From an uncultured Pelagibacteraceae bacterium (GTDB lineage: Bacteria > Pseudomonadota > Alphaproteobacteria > Pelagibacterales > Pelagibacteraceae): DNA of 64,000 bases. Position 1 is the first letter of the stretch. Each line of letters begins with the position of its first letter. Position numbers and translations under genes: made by a program. The notes under the pieces were generated by a model. That model was not told where the DNA came from, searched no databases, and saw only the letters and a program-made list of their open reading frames with translations. Shown one piece after another: positions 1-9,503 of this stretch. The stretch covers positions 48,456-112,455 of the forward strand of contig CACMMU010000002.1 in the NCBI GenBank assembly GCA_902614835.1. Reading direction: 5' to 3'.

Positions 1-172
1 CTAACGTGTTTTGTATTTCTTGATTTGGGTTTACCAAAAGTAGAATGAGATAAAAATGCAACTTTTGGATCAAAACCAAATAATCTTGCTACTCTTACGC
101 TAGACATTGCAATCTTTGTCAAATGCTCAGAAGACGGAAAATCATTCACTTGTGTATCAGCTATAAATACAG
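1..172 (-). pseudogene. maeB: Out-of-frame continuation of the MaeB phosphotransacetylase domain, partial at window edge
   Basis: Read on the minus strand in the +1 frame after the A10 run, this stretch gives TVFIADTQVNDFPSSEHL, then SVRVARLFGFDPKVAFLSHS, then FGKPKSRNTKHV, with no stop before base 1. This is recognisable phosphotransacetylase-domain sequence collinear with the upstream frame. It has no start codon or ribosome site of its own, so it is the displaced tail of maeB. The rest of the gene lies left of the window. Confidence 0.8.
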
Positions 173-1950
173 TTTTTTTTTTGTGTGATAACCATATTTA
201 AACCAAATAAAATTTCTCCAGGTCTAGCATCTACAACTTTTTTAAGACTTTCGATAGACGCAGCGTAATGTCTAATATTTCCGGTAACCATTGCATCTGC
301 ATCACCACAATCGACCATAGACGAACCCCAAATAATTCTATCATTTCTTATTAATCTATCTACGTCTCTCTCTAAAAGACCCTGCCTCTGTAATTTGGAA
401 TATAATTTTTTGGTATACAAGTCTCTTTTTTCTTTATCAGTTGAATTTACAATTTGTATTTTATAATTTTCATCTAATCCAATTTCTTTTAATTGCTCTT
501 TTACTCTTTTTTCATTCCCAATAACTATTGGTGTTCCCAAGCGACTATTTTTATAGGCAACTGCAGCTTTTAACATATTTTGATCTTCACCCTCAGCAAA
601 AACAACCGTTTTAGGTCTTTTTTTAACTTGCGCATTAATACCTTGCATTATACTCATCGAAGGATCCAGTCTGTTTGCTAATTGATCTTTATAAGTTTCT
701 ATATCTGAAATTTTTCTTCTAGATACACCACTTTTCATTGCAGCTTCAGCAACCGCTGCTGGAATCCGACTTATTAGCCTCGGGTCAAAAGTTGAAGGAA
801 TAATATATTCTTTTCCGTAATGTGGTCTTTCTCCTCCATAAGCATTAACAACTTCATCGGGCACTTCCTCTCTGGCAAGAGCAGCTATTGCTTTTGCTGC
901 AGCAATTTTCATTTCTTCGTTAATTTCTTTAGACCTAACATCTAGCGCACCTCTAAAAATATAAGGAAAACCAATTAGGTTATTTACCTGATTAGGATAA
1001 TCCGATCTTCCAGTAGCTACTATCGCATCAGATCTTACTTCATCAACTAATTCTGGTTTTATTTCAGGGTCCGGGTTAGCACATGCAAATATAATTGGAT
1101 TTTTTGCCATGGACTTAACCATATCTTTTGTTAAAACATTTTTTGCTGACAAACCTAAAAAAACATCTGCATTTTTAATTGCATCTTGAAGCGTTCTGAG
1201 ATTAGTTTCTACTGCATAAGCAGATTTAAATTGATCTACATTATCTCTACCCTTGTATATTACTCCTTTTCTATCAAGCATAATTATATTTTGTGTTTTT
1301 ATACCGATACTTTTAAAAAGATTTGCGCACGCTAAAGCAGAGGCGCCAGCACCATTTATAACAATCTTTACCTCTCCAGGTTTTTTCTTAGAAATATCTA
1401 AAGCGTTAATCAAAGCAGCAGATGTAATAATAGCAGTACCATGTTGGTCATCATGGAAAATAGGTATATCTAAAGTATCTCTAAGTTTTCTTTCTATAAT
1501 AAAGCAGTCAGGTGCAGCTATATCTTCTAAATTTATTCCTCCAAAACTATTTCCAATATTTTGTATACATTTGATTATCTCATCAGGGTCCTTGCTATCT
1601 ATCTCAATATCTATTGCATCTATATCTGCAAATCTTTTGAATAAAACAGCCTTACCTTCCATGACAGGCTTAGAAGCAAGAGCACCCAAATCTCCCAATC
1701 CCAAAATTGCTGAACCATTGCTAATTACAGCAACTAAATTTCCCTTACTTGTATATTCGTAAGCTGCGTCAGGATTTCTTGAAATCTCCTTAACAGGCAC
1801 TGCTACTCCAGGAGAATAAGCTAAAGAAAGGTCTCTTTTTGTTGTTAAAGATTTTGAGGAAATGATCTCAATTTTGCCAGACTTTCCTCTATTATGAAAG
1901 TCTAATGCCTCTTTATCAGTGTAGTGATCAATTTTTGATTTTTTTGTCAT
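157..1950 (-). CDS. maeB: NADP-dependent malic enzyme with C-terminal phosphotransacetylase-like domain, frameshifted
   Basis: Oxidative decarboxylation of malate to pyruvate, supplying NADPH. The N-terminal two thirds is a complete malic enzyme: the AYSPGVA segment is at residues 44-50, HDDQHGTAI at about 166-174, and a nucleotide-binding INGAGASALA motif at about 198-207. From about residue 450 a phosphate acetyl/butyryl-transferase-like domain follows, the usual MaeB fusion, thought to be regulatory. The frame stops at 597 residues, whereas MaeB proteins usually have about 750-760. The stop follows a run of ten A on the coding strand (T run at 173-182). Removing one A lets the frame continue into typical phosphotransacetylase sequence to the window edge. 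The malic half is intact. The frameshift may be a sequencing error, a slippage site or a real truncation. Confidence 0.9.
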   Translation of the reverse strand: MTKKSKIDHYTDKEALDFHNRGKSGKIEIISSKSLTTKRDLSLAYSPGVAVPVKEISRNPDAAYEYTSKGNLVAVISNGSAILGLGDLGALASKPVMEGKAVLFKRFADIDAIDIEIDSKDPDEIIKCIQNIGNSFGGINLEDIAAPDCFIIERKLRDTLDIPIFHDDQHGTAIITSAALINALDISKKKPGEVKIVINGAGASALACANLFKSIGIKTQNIIMLDRKGVIYKGRDNVDQFKSAYAVETNLRTLQDAIKNADVFLGLSAKNVLTKDMVKSMAKNPIIFACANPDPEIKPELVDEVRSDAIVATGRSDYPNQVNNLIGFPYIFRGALDVRSKEINEEMKIAAAKAIAALAREEVPDEVVNAYGGERPHYGKEYIIPSTFDPRLISRIPAAVAEAAMKSGVSRRKISDIETYKDQLANRLDPSMSIMQGINAQVKKRPKTVVFAEGEDQNMLKAAVAYKNSRLGTPIVIGNEKRVKEQLKEIGLDENYKIQIVNSTDKEKRDLYTKKLYSKLQRQGLLERDVDRLIRNDRIIWGSSMVDCGDADAMVTGNIRHYAASIESLKKVVDARPGEILFGLNMVITQKKNCIYS

Positions 1951-2007
1951 TAAATTTTAAGTATGTAATATAAATGATATTAAATCACTAATTATTTTGG
2001 CTTAATT

Positions 2008-3537
2008 ATGAATTTGTTGTCTTCAACATCAGTTTTTAGTTTTTATACTTTGCTAAGCAGAGTTTTGGGGTATTTACGGGATATTTTAATCGCTTTTTTT
2101 CTGGGAACAAGTATTTATGCTGATGCTTTTTTTGTAGCTTTTAGACTTCCCAATACATTTAGAAGGTTGTTTGCCGAGGGTACATTTAATGCTGCATTTA
2201 TCCCAAGCTATGCAGAGGAGAAAATAAAAGGCAAAAAAGTTGGAAAAAAGTTTGCTGACGAAGTATTTAATTTACTATTATTCTTTCTAATTCTTTTAAT
2301 TTTAATAATAGAAATTTTTACTCCATTTATAGTTTACCTAATTGCACCTGGATTTTATAATGATCCTCAAAAATTTAATTTGGCCATTGAATTCGCTAGG
2401 ATTACTTTTCCATTTTTACTCTTTGTAAGCCTATCCTCTTTTTTATCAGGAGTGCTAAATACTAATAATAAATTTGCCGCAGCTGCCGCAGTACCAATTG
2501 TACTTAATATTGTGATGATATTGTCATTGTTAATATCTTATTTTTATAATCTAGATTTTGCAAAAAATTTGTCAATCGGTGTTACTTTGGCAGGAATTAT
2601 TCAGTTAATTTTTTTACTATTTTTTACAAGAAAATTTTATTTTCCCACTATTCAACTAAGCCTAAAAGCAGGTAAAGCATTTAAAAAATTTTTTAAAAAA
2701 CTCTTACCAAGTATTTTTGCATCAGGAATTACACAAGTTAATATACTTATTGGTACTATAATAGCGTCTTTCCAATCAGGCGCAGTTTCTTATTTGTACT
2801 ATGCTGATAGAGTATATCAAATTAATTTAGCGATAGCAGGCATTGCCGTCGGTACAGTGGCCCTACCAAGTCTTTCCAAAAGTATAAAAATTAATGACGA
2901 AGCTTCTATAAATTTTATTCAAAATAAATCAATTGAGCTGTCTTTATTACTTTCTTTGCCAGCAGCATTTGCTTTGCTAATTGCATCTGAATATATCGTG
3001 AGTTGTTTATTTGGTTATGGTTCTTTTGATATTGAAGACATTAATTACACATCTTTGGCGTTAATATATTTCGCATTTGGGGTTCCAGCTTTTGCATTAA
3101 TAAAAGTACTATCAAATTTTTATTTTGCCAGAGACAACACTAAAACTCCATTCTATGTATCTTTCTTTACTATGATTTTAAATATCTTAATTAGCGTCTC
3201 CCTATTTAAAAAATATGGTTTTATAATAATACCTATAGCAACCTCAATCTCAACATGGGTAGCTGTTTTAATTTATTTTTATTTATTAAATCAAAAAAAA
3301 CTTTTGAATTTTGGAAACAATATTATCTCAAATTTACTTAAAATATCATTTGCTGTAATGCTAATGTGTTTTTTCCTTTATTTTTGTTTAGATTATTTTG
3401 AGGATAAGTTTGCATACAGTTATAATTTTAAATTAATTTATTTACTAATTGTGATAGGCTTGTCAGGAGGTATATACCTTTTCGCAACAAATCTTTTAGG
3501 AGTGCTTAAGTTAAAAAGTTACAAGTTAAATGGTTAA
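2008..3537 (+). CDS. murJ: Lipid II flippase MurJ (MviN family)
   Basis: Polytopic inner-membrane protein that flips the peptidoglycan precursor lipid II to the periplasmic face. The 509 residues are mostly hydrophobic segments, consistent with the roughly 14 helices of MurJ. The family signature is at the N-terminus: [17 protein letters not shown] near residues 17-33, followed by [12 protein letters not shown] and [15 protein letters not shown], which carry the arginines and aspartate needed for transport. The ATG start gives a normal length. It overlaps trpS by 8 bases, so the two are probably cotranscribed. It is divergent from maeB across a 57-base AT-rich gap. Confidence 0.95.
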   Translation: MNLLSSTSVFSFYTLLSRVLGYLRDILIAFFLGTSIYADAFFVAFRLPNTFRRLFAEGTFNAAFIPSYAEEKIKGKKVGKKFADEVFNLLLFFLILLILIIEIFTPFIVYLIAPGFYNDPQKFNLAIEFARITFPFLLFVSLSSFLSGVLNTNNKFAAAAAVPIVLNIVMILSLLISYFYNLDFAKNLSIGVTLAGIIQLIFLLFFTRKFYFPTIQLSLKAGKAFKKFFKKLLPSIFASGITQVNILIGTIIASFQSGAVSYLYYADRVYQINLAIAGIAVGTVALPSLSKSIKINDEASINFIQNKSIELSLLLSLPAAFALLIASEYIVSCLFGYGSFDIEDINYTSLALIYFAFGVPAFALIKVLSNFYFARDNTKTPFYVSFFTMILNILISVSLFKKYGFIIIPIATSISTWVAVLIYFYLLNQKKLLNFGNNIISNLLKISFAVMLMCFFLYFCLDYFEDKFAYSYNFKLIYLLIVIGLSGGIYLFATNLLGVLKLKSYKLNG

Positions 3538-4540
3538 AAAAAATCAAAAGTTGGTATTTTCAGGCGTACAACCAACCGGTAATTTACATTTAGGAAATTA
3601 TTTAGGAGCAATGAAAAATTTTGTTGATTTACAAAAAACTATGTCCTGTATTTATTGTGTTGTTGATTTACACGCAATCACTACTTTTAAAAACCCAACA
3701 GAACTAAGAGGAAATATTTTAGATACAACGGCAGGTTTTTTAGCATGTGGTTTGGATTTTAATAAAAGCATAATATTTAACCAATCTTCAGTAAGTGGTC
3801 ATAGTGAATTATCATGGATATTAAATTGTGTATCGAGAGTTGGTTGGATGAATCGAATGACACAATTCAAAGAAAAAGCTGGAAAAAATAAGGAAAACGC
3901 AAGCGTTGGATTATATGTATATCCTAACTTGATGGCAGCAGATATTCTTCTATACAAAGCTACACATGTTCCTGTTGGCGATGATCAAAAACAGCATTTA
4001 GAGCTTGCTAGAGACATAGCTCAAAAATTCAATAATGATTTTAAAAGTGTCAATTTTTTTCCTCTCCCAGAACCACTAATACAAAAAAAACTTTCTAGAG
4101 TCATGAGTTTAAGAGATGGAACAAAAAAAATGAGCAAGTCTGACGATTCCAATTATTCAAGAATAGATTTAAAGGACACAAAAGATGAAATCAGAAAAAA
4201 AATAAAAAAAGCAAAAACAGATTCATCCCCAATACCTGAAAAAGTCTCAGATTTAAGCAACAGACCTGAAGCACTAAACCTCTTAAATATTTACTCTTTT
4301 TTAACAAACTCAAATTTAGAAGGCACTTTAAATTTAATGCAAGGCAAAGACTTTTCTAAATTTAAAGAGGCACTTTCAGATGTTATTATTTCATCTATTT
4401 GCCCGATTGGCGAAGAAATAAATAAACTTAAAAAAGATAAATCATATTTAATAAAAATTCTCAAAGAAGGAACGCTTAAAGCATCTGAAATTGCGTCAAA
4501 AAACCTGAAAGAAGTCAAAGAAATAGTAGGTTTTGTATAG
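3530..4540 (+). CDS. trpS: Tryptophan--tRNA ligase
   Basis: Class I aminoacyl-tRNA synthetase that charges tRNA-Trp in the cytoplasm. The HIGH-type motif appears as [12 protein letters not shown] at residues 15-26 and the KMSKS loop as KKMSKSD near residue 200. The 336 residues are the normal length for a bacterial TrpS. The ATG start lies within the last codons of murJ, the usual order of a translationally coupled pair. Nothing unusual is seen in the catalytic motifs. Confidence 0.97.
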   Translation: MVKKNQKLVFSGVQPTGNLHLGNYLGAMKNFVDLQKTMSCIYCVVDLHAITTFKNPTELRGNILDTTAGFLACGLDFNKSIIFNQSSVSGHSELSWILNCVSRVGWMNRMTQFKEKAGKNKENASVGLYVYPNLMAADILLYKATHVPVGDDQKQHLELARDIAQKFNNDFKSVNFFPLPEPLIQKKLSRVMSLRDGTKKMSKSDDSNYSRIDLKDTKDEIRKKIKKAKTDSSPIPEKVSDLSNRPEALNLLNIYSFLTNSNLEGTLNLMQGKDFSKFKEALSDVIISSICPIGEEINKLKKDKSYLIKILKEGTLKASEIASKNLKEVKEIVGFV

Positions 4541-4585
4541 AAATATTCTTATGATATTTTTTAAATGCTATGTTAAAATTTAAAT

Positions 4586-5149
4586 ATGATTCAAATTGAA
4601 AATACGCCAAATCCAAATGCACTAAAATTCCTTTCTGAAAATACAATTTCAGAGATAGGAACAATTGAATTTCAAAAAGATAAAATAAGTGAAATAAAAA
4701 ACAATTTTGTTAAGAATTTGCTGAACATTGAGGGCATTGAATTAATCTTGCTATCAGATAATTTTCTAAGCGTTAAAAAACTTGAAAAGGCTAGCTGGGA
4801 AAGCATTAAGCCCTCTGTAATTTCACATTTAAATGATTATTTTCAGGCAAATAAAAAGCCAATACTAGAAAAAAAAGATAATGAAAATAATACATCAAAA
4901 GCAGATTTCAATAAGGACAATAATGAAGTGATAAATCAAATTAATGAAGTATTGGAAACTAAGATAAGACCTGCTGTTGCAAAAGATGGAGGCGACATAA
5001 AATTCATTTCTTTTAAGAAGGGTGTGGTCACAGTTGAATTAAAAGGAAGTTGTTCTGGTTGTCCGAGCTCAACGATGACTTTGAAAAAAGGTGTGCAAAA
5101 TTTACTAAAACATTACGTCAAAGGTGTAAACTCTGTAGAAGCAATTTAA
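4586..5149 (+). CDS. NfuA-type Fe-S cluster carrier (Nfu N-terminal plus NifU C-terminal domains)
   Basis: Delivers assembled iron-sulfur clusters to apoproteins. The N-terminal half starts MIQIENTPNPNALKF, the hallmark of the Nfu N domain. A linker rich in Lys, Asn and Glu (about residues 92-112) leads to the NifU C-terminal domain with the cluster-binding CxxC in GSCSGCPSS near residue 155. The 187 residues match alphaproteobacterial Nfu. A weak extended -10 (TATGTT at 4569-4574) lies just before the ATG. The gene is followed after one base by the Bax-like gene, a common alphaproteobacterial spacing but not an obvious functional link. Confidence 0.92.
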   Translation: MIQIENTPNPNALKFLSENTISEIGTIEFQKDKISEIKNNFVKNLLNIEGIELILLSDNFLSVKKLEKASWESIKPSVISHLNDYFQANKKPILEKKDNENNTSKADFNKDNNEVINQINEVLETKIRPAVAKDGGDIKFISFKKGVVTVELKGSCSGCPSSTMTLKKGVQNLLKHYVKGVNSVEAI

Positions 5150-5150
5150 A

Positions 5151-6314
5151 ATGAAAAAAAATATAGCATATAGAGATCAATTACTTGAGTTATGCAAACT
5201 TTATAAAATCAATGAAGTGAGATCCTATATAAACTCCAAAAAGAAACTTACCTCATCCCAGATAGAGCTAATTTTGCTTAAAAATAAAGTAAGGCTGCCT
5301 GAACATAGCTACAACAAAAAAAAAATAGCCGAGATAAGATTTAAGGAGCAAGTATTAACAAATGTTTTGATAACATGCTGTTTGATTGTTTTTTTAATTA
5401 GTTTAGTAAGTATCAGGCCATATATTAAAACCGTTACAAACGAAATAAAATTTACGTATATTGCAAAGGAGTACAAGACCAACAAGAACACTTTTAAGGA
5501 TGAAAAATTTAATACCAATGAAACCAGCAAGGATAATAAAATTAGTCTAGATACAAGAATAACCTTGAATCTATTCGAAAATTTAAAATATGATCTTAAA
5601 AGTATTAGATTAGGCGAAAGTGTTAAGCCAGTTTACCTTTCCAAGCTTCCACCTGATTTAAAAAACATCAAAAGTACATCTAAAAGAAAAGATACTTTTA
5701 TAAAAATAATTTTACCTCTGATTATTGATGAAAATAACAAAATTTTAGAAAACAGGAAGAAACTTTTTAAGATTTTAGGAAAACCGTCAAATACAATGGG
5801 GGAAAAACGTTGGCTTAAGAGGCGTTTTGAGGATTACCAAATTAAAAATGAAGATATAGCTGAACTTAAATTAAGAATGGATATAGTTCCTGTTTCTTTA
5901 GCAATAGCTCAAGCGGCGAAAGAAAGTGGCTGGGGCACTTCTAGATTTGCTCTAGAGGGAAACGCAATGTTTGGACAATGGACATATGGAAAAGATGGAA
6001 TAAAACCGAAAGACAGCAAAGGGAAAGGTCATAAAGTCCTAAAGTTTCCGATGCTTCGCTCATCAATAGTGGCTTACCAAAAAAATTTAAATACTCATAA
6101 AGCATATGGAGAGTTAAGGGAAAAAAGAGCTAGTTTAAGAGAAGAAAATAAAAAAATAACTGGTCAAGATCTTGTAAAATATCTAGAAAGTTATGCAGCG
6201 ACCGGAAAAGAATATGTTAAAATTCTATCAAGTATAATCTCTCAAAATCAATTAACTGATTTTGATAATTCGAACTTGATGAACACAAATAACGCCTCAT
6301 CTCTAGTTTTATAA
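5151..6314 (+). CDS. Bax-like membrane-anchored glucosaminidase-domain protein
   Basis: Likely peptidoglycan hydrolase. Residues about 1-68 are cytoplasmic and charged, a single transmembrane helix sits at about 69-90, and a variable periplasmic linker follows. The C-terminal 150 residues are a mannosyl-glycoprotein endo-beta-N-acetylglucosaminidase/Bax domain: AIAQAAKESGWGTSRFA near residue 250-266 contains the expected catalytic glutamate, followed by NAMFGQWTYG and the conserved YAATGKEYV. The 387 residues exceed E. coli Bax because of the N-terminal extension. The gene ends convergently with the deacetylase, overlapping it by 6 bases, so two cell-wall enzymes face each other. The substrate is inferred from the family. 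Confidence 0.85.
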   Translation: MKKNIAYRDQLLELCKLYKINEVRSYINSKKKLTSSQIELILLKNKVRLPEHSYNKKKIAEIRFKEQVLTNVLITCCLIVFLISLVSIRPYIKTVTNEIKFTYIAKEYKTNKNTFKDEKFNTNETSKDNKISLDTRITLNLFENLKYDLKSIRLGESVKPVYLSKLPPDLKNIKSTSKRKDTFIKIILPLIIDENNKILENRKKLFKILGKPSNTMGEKRWLKRRFEDYQIKNEDIAELKLRMDIVPVSLAIAQAAKESGWGTSRFALEGNAMFGQWTYGKDGIKPKDSKGKGHKVLKFPMLRSSIVAYQKNLNTHKAYGELREKRASLREENKKITGQDLVKYLESYAATGKEYVKILSSIISQNQLTDFDNSNLMNTNNASSLVL

Positions 6315-7358
6315 TTCAGATATTACAAATTGGATTCCTAACCATCTCCAGTCACCAGAAGCTTCTCTTAAAGAACAATTTATTCTTCCTCTTTCCGTAG
6401 TAAATTTTCCTTGTAAAATAACTTTGATTTCGTAATCATTAATAAATTCAATCTTTGATTTTCTCCATTCGTTTTTTTCATTTGAATAACAATTGATATT
6501 TTTAATTTTTGGTCCATCTTTAAAAAAAATAATTTTAACTTTTGGGGGGTTATTGGGTTCAATTAAGTACTTTTCATCAGGAGCGATACTTTTATAAGCG
6601 AAAGGAATTGTTCTTAGCAATCTATTGAACCTTTTTATCTCACCATACTTTTCATTAATTGGAAATCTGGGTAACTCGTATTTATCTTTTGTAGAGTCCA
6701 TTACACCTGAGTGCTGTCCAAATCCATATTTAAAACCCAAATTTTCTACAATTTTTTTATAAGAATTTTTATATTCTCCAAAAGGATATGCAAAAAATTT
6801 AGTTTTATGTTTAAGTTTTTCCTCAAAAAGCTGCATCGAAATTTTGATATCTTTTTCTATCTCATCGTCTTTTTTATCGACCAGATAACCGTGGGAGTGA
6901 CTATGGTTTCCGATATGAACAAAATCAAAATCAGAAATTTCTTTAAGTTGTTCCCAGCTCATATAGCCAGAGGACCCGACACTTTCTGTATTCACAAAAA
7001 TTATAAACGGTATTTTTTCTTTTTTTAAAATGGGCCAGGCATTTTTATAAAAAGATAGAAAACCATCATCGATTGTTAATAAAATCTTTTTGGCATTGCT
7101 CTTAATATTTATATTTTCCTCAAATTCTTCGTGTGAAATAAATTTAAAATTCTGCTCTTTTATAAGACTTATATGTGTCTTGAAGTCATCTATTCTTATG
7201 TTTGTTGATGGATACTTATTTTCTTCAAATCTATGGTACATAATTGATATAATTCCACGGTCATATTGTTCTTTTGACGCAGAATAAGAATTGTTAGTGA
7301 TAACAAAAAAAACTATAAGTAAATTTATGGTTAAAAACTTTTTAATAATACATTTCAC
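6309..7358 (-). CDS. Secreted polysaccharide deacetylase (NodB homology domain)
   Basis: Metal-dependent carbohydrate esterase family 4 protein. A signal peptide is visible at residues 1-27 (hydrophobic ITNLLIVFFVIT-like core, cleavage after about Ser-Ala). NodB motifs are present: TIDDGF supplies the catalytic and metal aspartates, NHSHSHGYL the HxxxH metal pair, and FAYPFGEY the third motif. About 80 extra residues follow the domain and are not recognised. The start is GTG at 7356-7358; no ATG would keep the signal peptide. The first 32 bases overlap the opposite-strand tsaB start. The substrate could be chitin-like oligomers, peptidoglycan or an exopolysaccharide; the sequence does not decide. 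Confidence 0.85.
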   Translation of the reverse strand: MKCIIKKFLTINLLIVFFVITNNSYSASKEQYDRGIISIMYHRFEENKYPSTNIRIDDFKTHISLIKEQNFKFISHEEFEENINIKSNAKKILLTIDDGFLSFYKNAWPILKKEKIPFIIFVNTESVGSSGYMSWEQLKEISDFDFVHIGNHSHSHGYLVDKKDDEIEKDIKISMQLFEEKLKHKTKFFAYPFGEYKNSYKKIVENLGFKYGFGQHSGVMDSTKDKYELPRFPINEKYGEIKRFNRLLRTIPFAYKSIAPDEKYLIEPNNPPKVKIIFFKDGPKIKNINCYSNEKNEWRKSKIEFINDYEIKVILQGKFTTERGRINCSLREASGDWRWLGIQFVISEL

Positions 7359-7713
7359 AGGTGCAAATAATTATCTTGGTTTAAAAATACATAATAATTT
7401 CTTTGTAAAAAAAATTCAAATGAATATAAAAAACCAAAAAAACACACTTGTGAATAATATATTTAAATTTATCGCGCAAAAGAATGCAAAAATTGACAAA
7501 AATTTTTCAATTATTGTCAATTTGGGCCCAGGCAGCTTCTCAAGCTTGAGAATTTCTTTAGCCACAGCAAAAGGAATAGTAATCTCTAAGGGTGCCAAGC
7601 TTTACGGATATAAAGACTCAAGTTTAGATGAATTTAACCCTAAAAATATTGAATTATTAATTAAAAAAAATTTATTAGAAAATAATTTGATTAAACCGGT
7701 ATACATGAGCTAA
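7327..7713 (+). CDS. tsaB: Minimal TsaB-like tRNA threonylcarbamoyladenosine factor
   Basis: TsaB is the scaffold partner of TsaD in making t6A37 on ANN-decoding tRNAs. The family core is present as NLGPGSFSSLRISLATAKG (canonical GPGSFTGLRIG..AKG). The protein has only 128 residues from the ATG at 7327, against about 200-230 usually, and the N-terminal DTS motif reads HFT. The last residues KPVYM resemble the C-terminal PxYLR end of full-length TsaB, suggesting internal deletion of the second lobe. A longer TTG start at 7291 is possible but adds nothing recognisable. It is followed by fur with no rimI between, although tsaB-rimI is a common pair. Another t6A gene, tsaE, is at 50.3 kb. Confidence 0.8.
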   Translation: MVKNFLIIHFTGANNYLGLKIHNNFFVKKIQMNIKNQKNTLVNNIFKFIAQKNAKIDKNFSIIVNLGPGSFSSLRISLATAKGIVISKGAKLYGYKDSSLDEFNPKNIELLIKKNLLENNLIKPVYMS

Positions 7714-7729
7714 ATTATATAAATATTAT

Positions 7730-8158
7730 ATGAGCAAAATAGAAGAAAAATGTAAAGAAAAAGGTGTCAGATTAACTGAGCAAAGAAAAATAATTGCAAA
7801 GGTTATATCAGACTCCAAAGAGACTTACGGTTCTAAAGATCATCCCGATGTTGACGAGCTTCACAAAAGAGCAACATCTATTGATAAAAAAATAAGTATC
7901 GCTACGGTTTATAGAACAATAAAACTTTTTGAAGAGTCAGGAATATTAATTAGACATGATTTTAAGGAAGGCAAATCAAGATACGAACCTACAACGGAAG
8001 AGCATCACAATCATCTTATAGATATTAATACCGGGGAAATAGTCGAATTTGTTGATAAAGATGTAGAAGATCTTCAAAAAAAAATTGCTCAAAAATTGGG
8101 TTACAAATTAGTAGACCACAAACTAGAACTTTACGGATCAAAAATTAAAAAAAACTAG
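7730..8158 (+). CDS. fur: Fur family metal-responsive repressor
   Basis: Dimeric winged-helix regulator that binds DNA when loaded with Fe(II) or, in many Alphaproteobacteria, Mn(II) (Mur). Of 142 residues, the N-terminal part KGVRLTEQRKIIAKVI and SIATVYRTIKLFEESGIL forms the winged helix. The C-terminal part holds the metal site EEHHNHLIDINTGEIVEF. No CxxC zinc pair is seen near the C-terminus, as is common in alphaproteobacterial Fur. It heads a run fur-miaB-phoH-ybeY-lnt-metK with gaps of 4 bases or fewer. Its relative Irr is encoded at 23.4 kb, so the organism has two Fur-family regulators in this window alone. Confidence 0.9.
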   Translation: MSKIEEKCKEKGVRLTEQRKIIAKVISDSKETYGSKDHPDVDELHKRATSIDKKISIATVYRTIKLFEESGILIRHDFKEGKSRYEPTTEEHHNHLIDINTGEIVEFVDKDVEDLQKKIAQKLGYKLVDHKLELYGSKIKKN

Positions 8159-8162
8159 AAAC

Positions 8163-9503
8163 TTGCAAAAAAACTTTTTTATCAAAACCTTTGGATGCCA
8201 GATGAATGAATACGATAGTAATCGTATTTCTGATTTAGTGCAAAAAATAGGTTATAAAAAAACAGAAAGTTTAGAAAGCGCTGATTGTTATATTCTAAAT
8301 ACATGCCATATAAGAGAGAAAGCCACAGAAAAAGTTTATCACGATATAGGAAGATTAAAAAAAAAATATAGAAATAAAAAAAAACCAATAGTTTTGATTA
8401 CTGGATGTGTCGCACAGGCCGAAAACGACGAAATGCTTAAAAGAGAAAAATATATTGATGCGGTAGTGGGTCCTCAGTCTTATCATAATATCCCGGAAAT
8501 TTTAAAAGGTATAGTTAAAAAAAAAACAAAAGTAAATTCAACGGAATTTGATGTAATTGAAAAATTTGACAAATTAAATACTCTAGAAAACTCAGAGTCA
8601 AAAGTATCTTCTTATATAACTATACAAGAAGGATGCGATAAATTTTGTAATTTTTGTGTTGTTCCTTACACAAGAGGCACAGAGTACTCAAGATCATTAA
8701 AAGAAATAATTTATGAAGCTAAGAGTTTAGTTTCAAATGGAACTAAAGAGATCACACTGTTGGGTCAAAATGTAAATGCTTATAATTTTAAGCATAGCAA
8801 GAAAAGTTTTAGATTGTCTGACTTAATAAGAGAGCTAGATAAAATTAAAAATTTAAAAAGAATAAGATATACGACGTCACATCCAAATGACATGTCTCCA
8901 GATTTAATTGAATGTTATAAAGATATAAAAAAACTCATGCCTTTTTTGCATTTACCTGTTCAAAGCGGATCTAACAATATTCTAAAAAAAATGAACCGAA
9001 AATATACAAGGGAGTATTATTTATCTATCGTTAATAAAATTCGAGAAGTTTCGAAAAATATCGAATTTTCCAGCGATTTTATAATTGGCTATCCCGGTGA
9101 GACTGAAAAAGATTTTTTGGATACAATTGATTTAATTAAAAAAGTTAATTTTATTAATTCCTATTCATTTATTTACAATAGGAGACCCGGCACTCCAGCT
9201 GCAAGCTTGGATTCAATAAAAAACGATGAACAAAAAAAGAGATTAATTATTATCCAAAATTTACTTCAGGAAATTCAAATAAATAAAAATAAAAATTCTG
9301 TAGGAAAATTTAAAGAAGTTCTGGTTGAAAACAAATTAAAGAATCAAACCAAATATTTTGGAAGAACCCAAGAGCTAACCCCAGTAATATTTGATGCAAA
9401 CAAAGAAGATGTGGGAAAGGTGATTTATGTAGAAATTAAAAAGTACAATAGAAACACATTATTTGGATCTAAAATAACTTCAAAAAAAGAGGCAGCAGCA
9501 TAA
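8163..9503 (+). CDS. miaB: tRNA-2-methylthio-N6-dimethylallyladenosine synthase
   Basis: Radical-SAM methylthiotransferase acting on i6A37 of tRNAs reading UNN codons. Domains in order are an N-terminal UPF0004 domain with three cluster cysteines (TFGCQMNEYDS, NTCHIREKA, TGCVAQAE), a radical-SAM core with CDKFCNFCVVPYTRG near residue 157, and a C-terminal TRAM domain. The 446 residues are typical. The start is TTG at 8163, 4 bases after the fur stop; no in-frame ATG is available without losing the first cluster cysteine. Confidence 0.96.
   Translation: MQKNFFIKTFGCQMNEYDSNRISDLVQKIGYKKTESLESADCYILNTCHIREKATEKVYHDIGRLKKKYRNKKKPIVLITGCVAQAENDEMLKREKYIDAVVGPQSYHNIPEILKGIVKKKTKVNSTEFDVIEKFDKLNTLENSESKVSSYITIQEGCDKFCNFCVVPYTRGTEYSRSLKEIIYEAKSLVSNGTKEITLLGQNVNAYNFKHSKKSFRLSDLIRELDKIKNLKRIRYTTSHPNDMSPDLIECYKDIKKLMPFLHLPVQSGSNNILKKMNRKYTREYYLSIVNKIREVSKNIEFSSDFIIGYPGETEKDFLDTIDLIKKVNFINSYSFIYNRRPGTPAASLDSIKNDEQKKRLIIIQNLLQEIQINKNKNSVGKFKEVLVENKLKNQTKYFGRTQELTPVIFDANKEDVGKVIYVEIKKYNRNTLFGSKITSKKEAAA

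Noticed and set aside
1253-1762. 169-codon open frame antisense to maeB
   Set aside because: Lies wholly inside the malic enzyme and shows only hydrophobic low-complexity sequence from the complementary strand.
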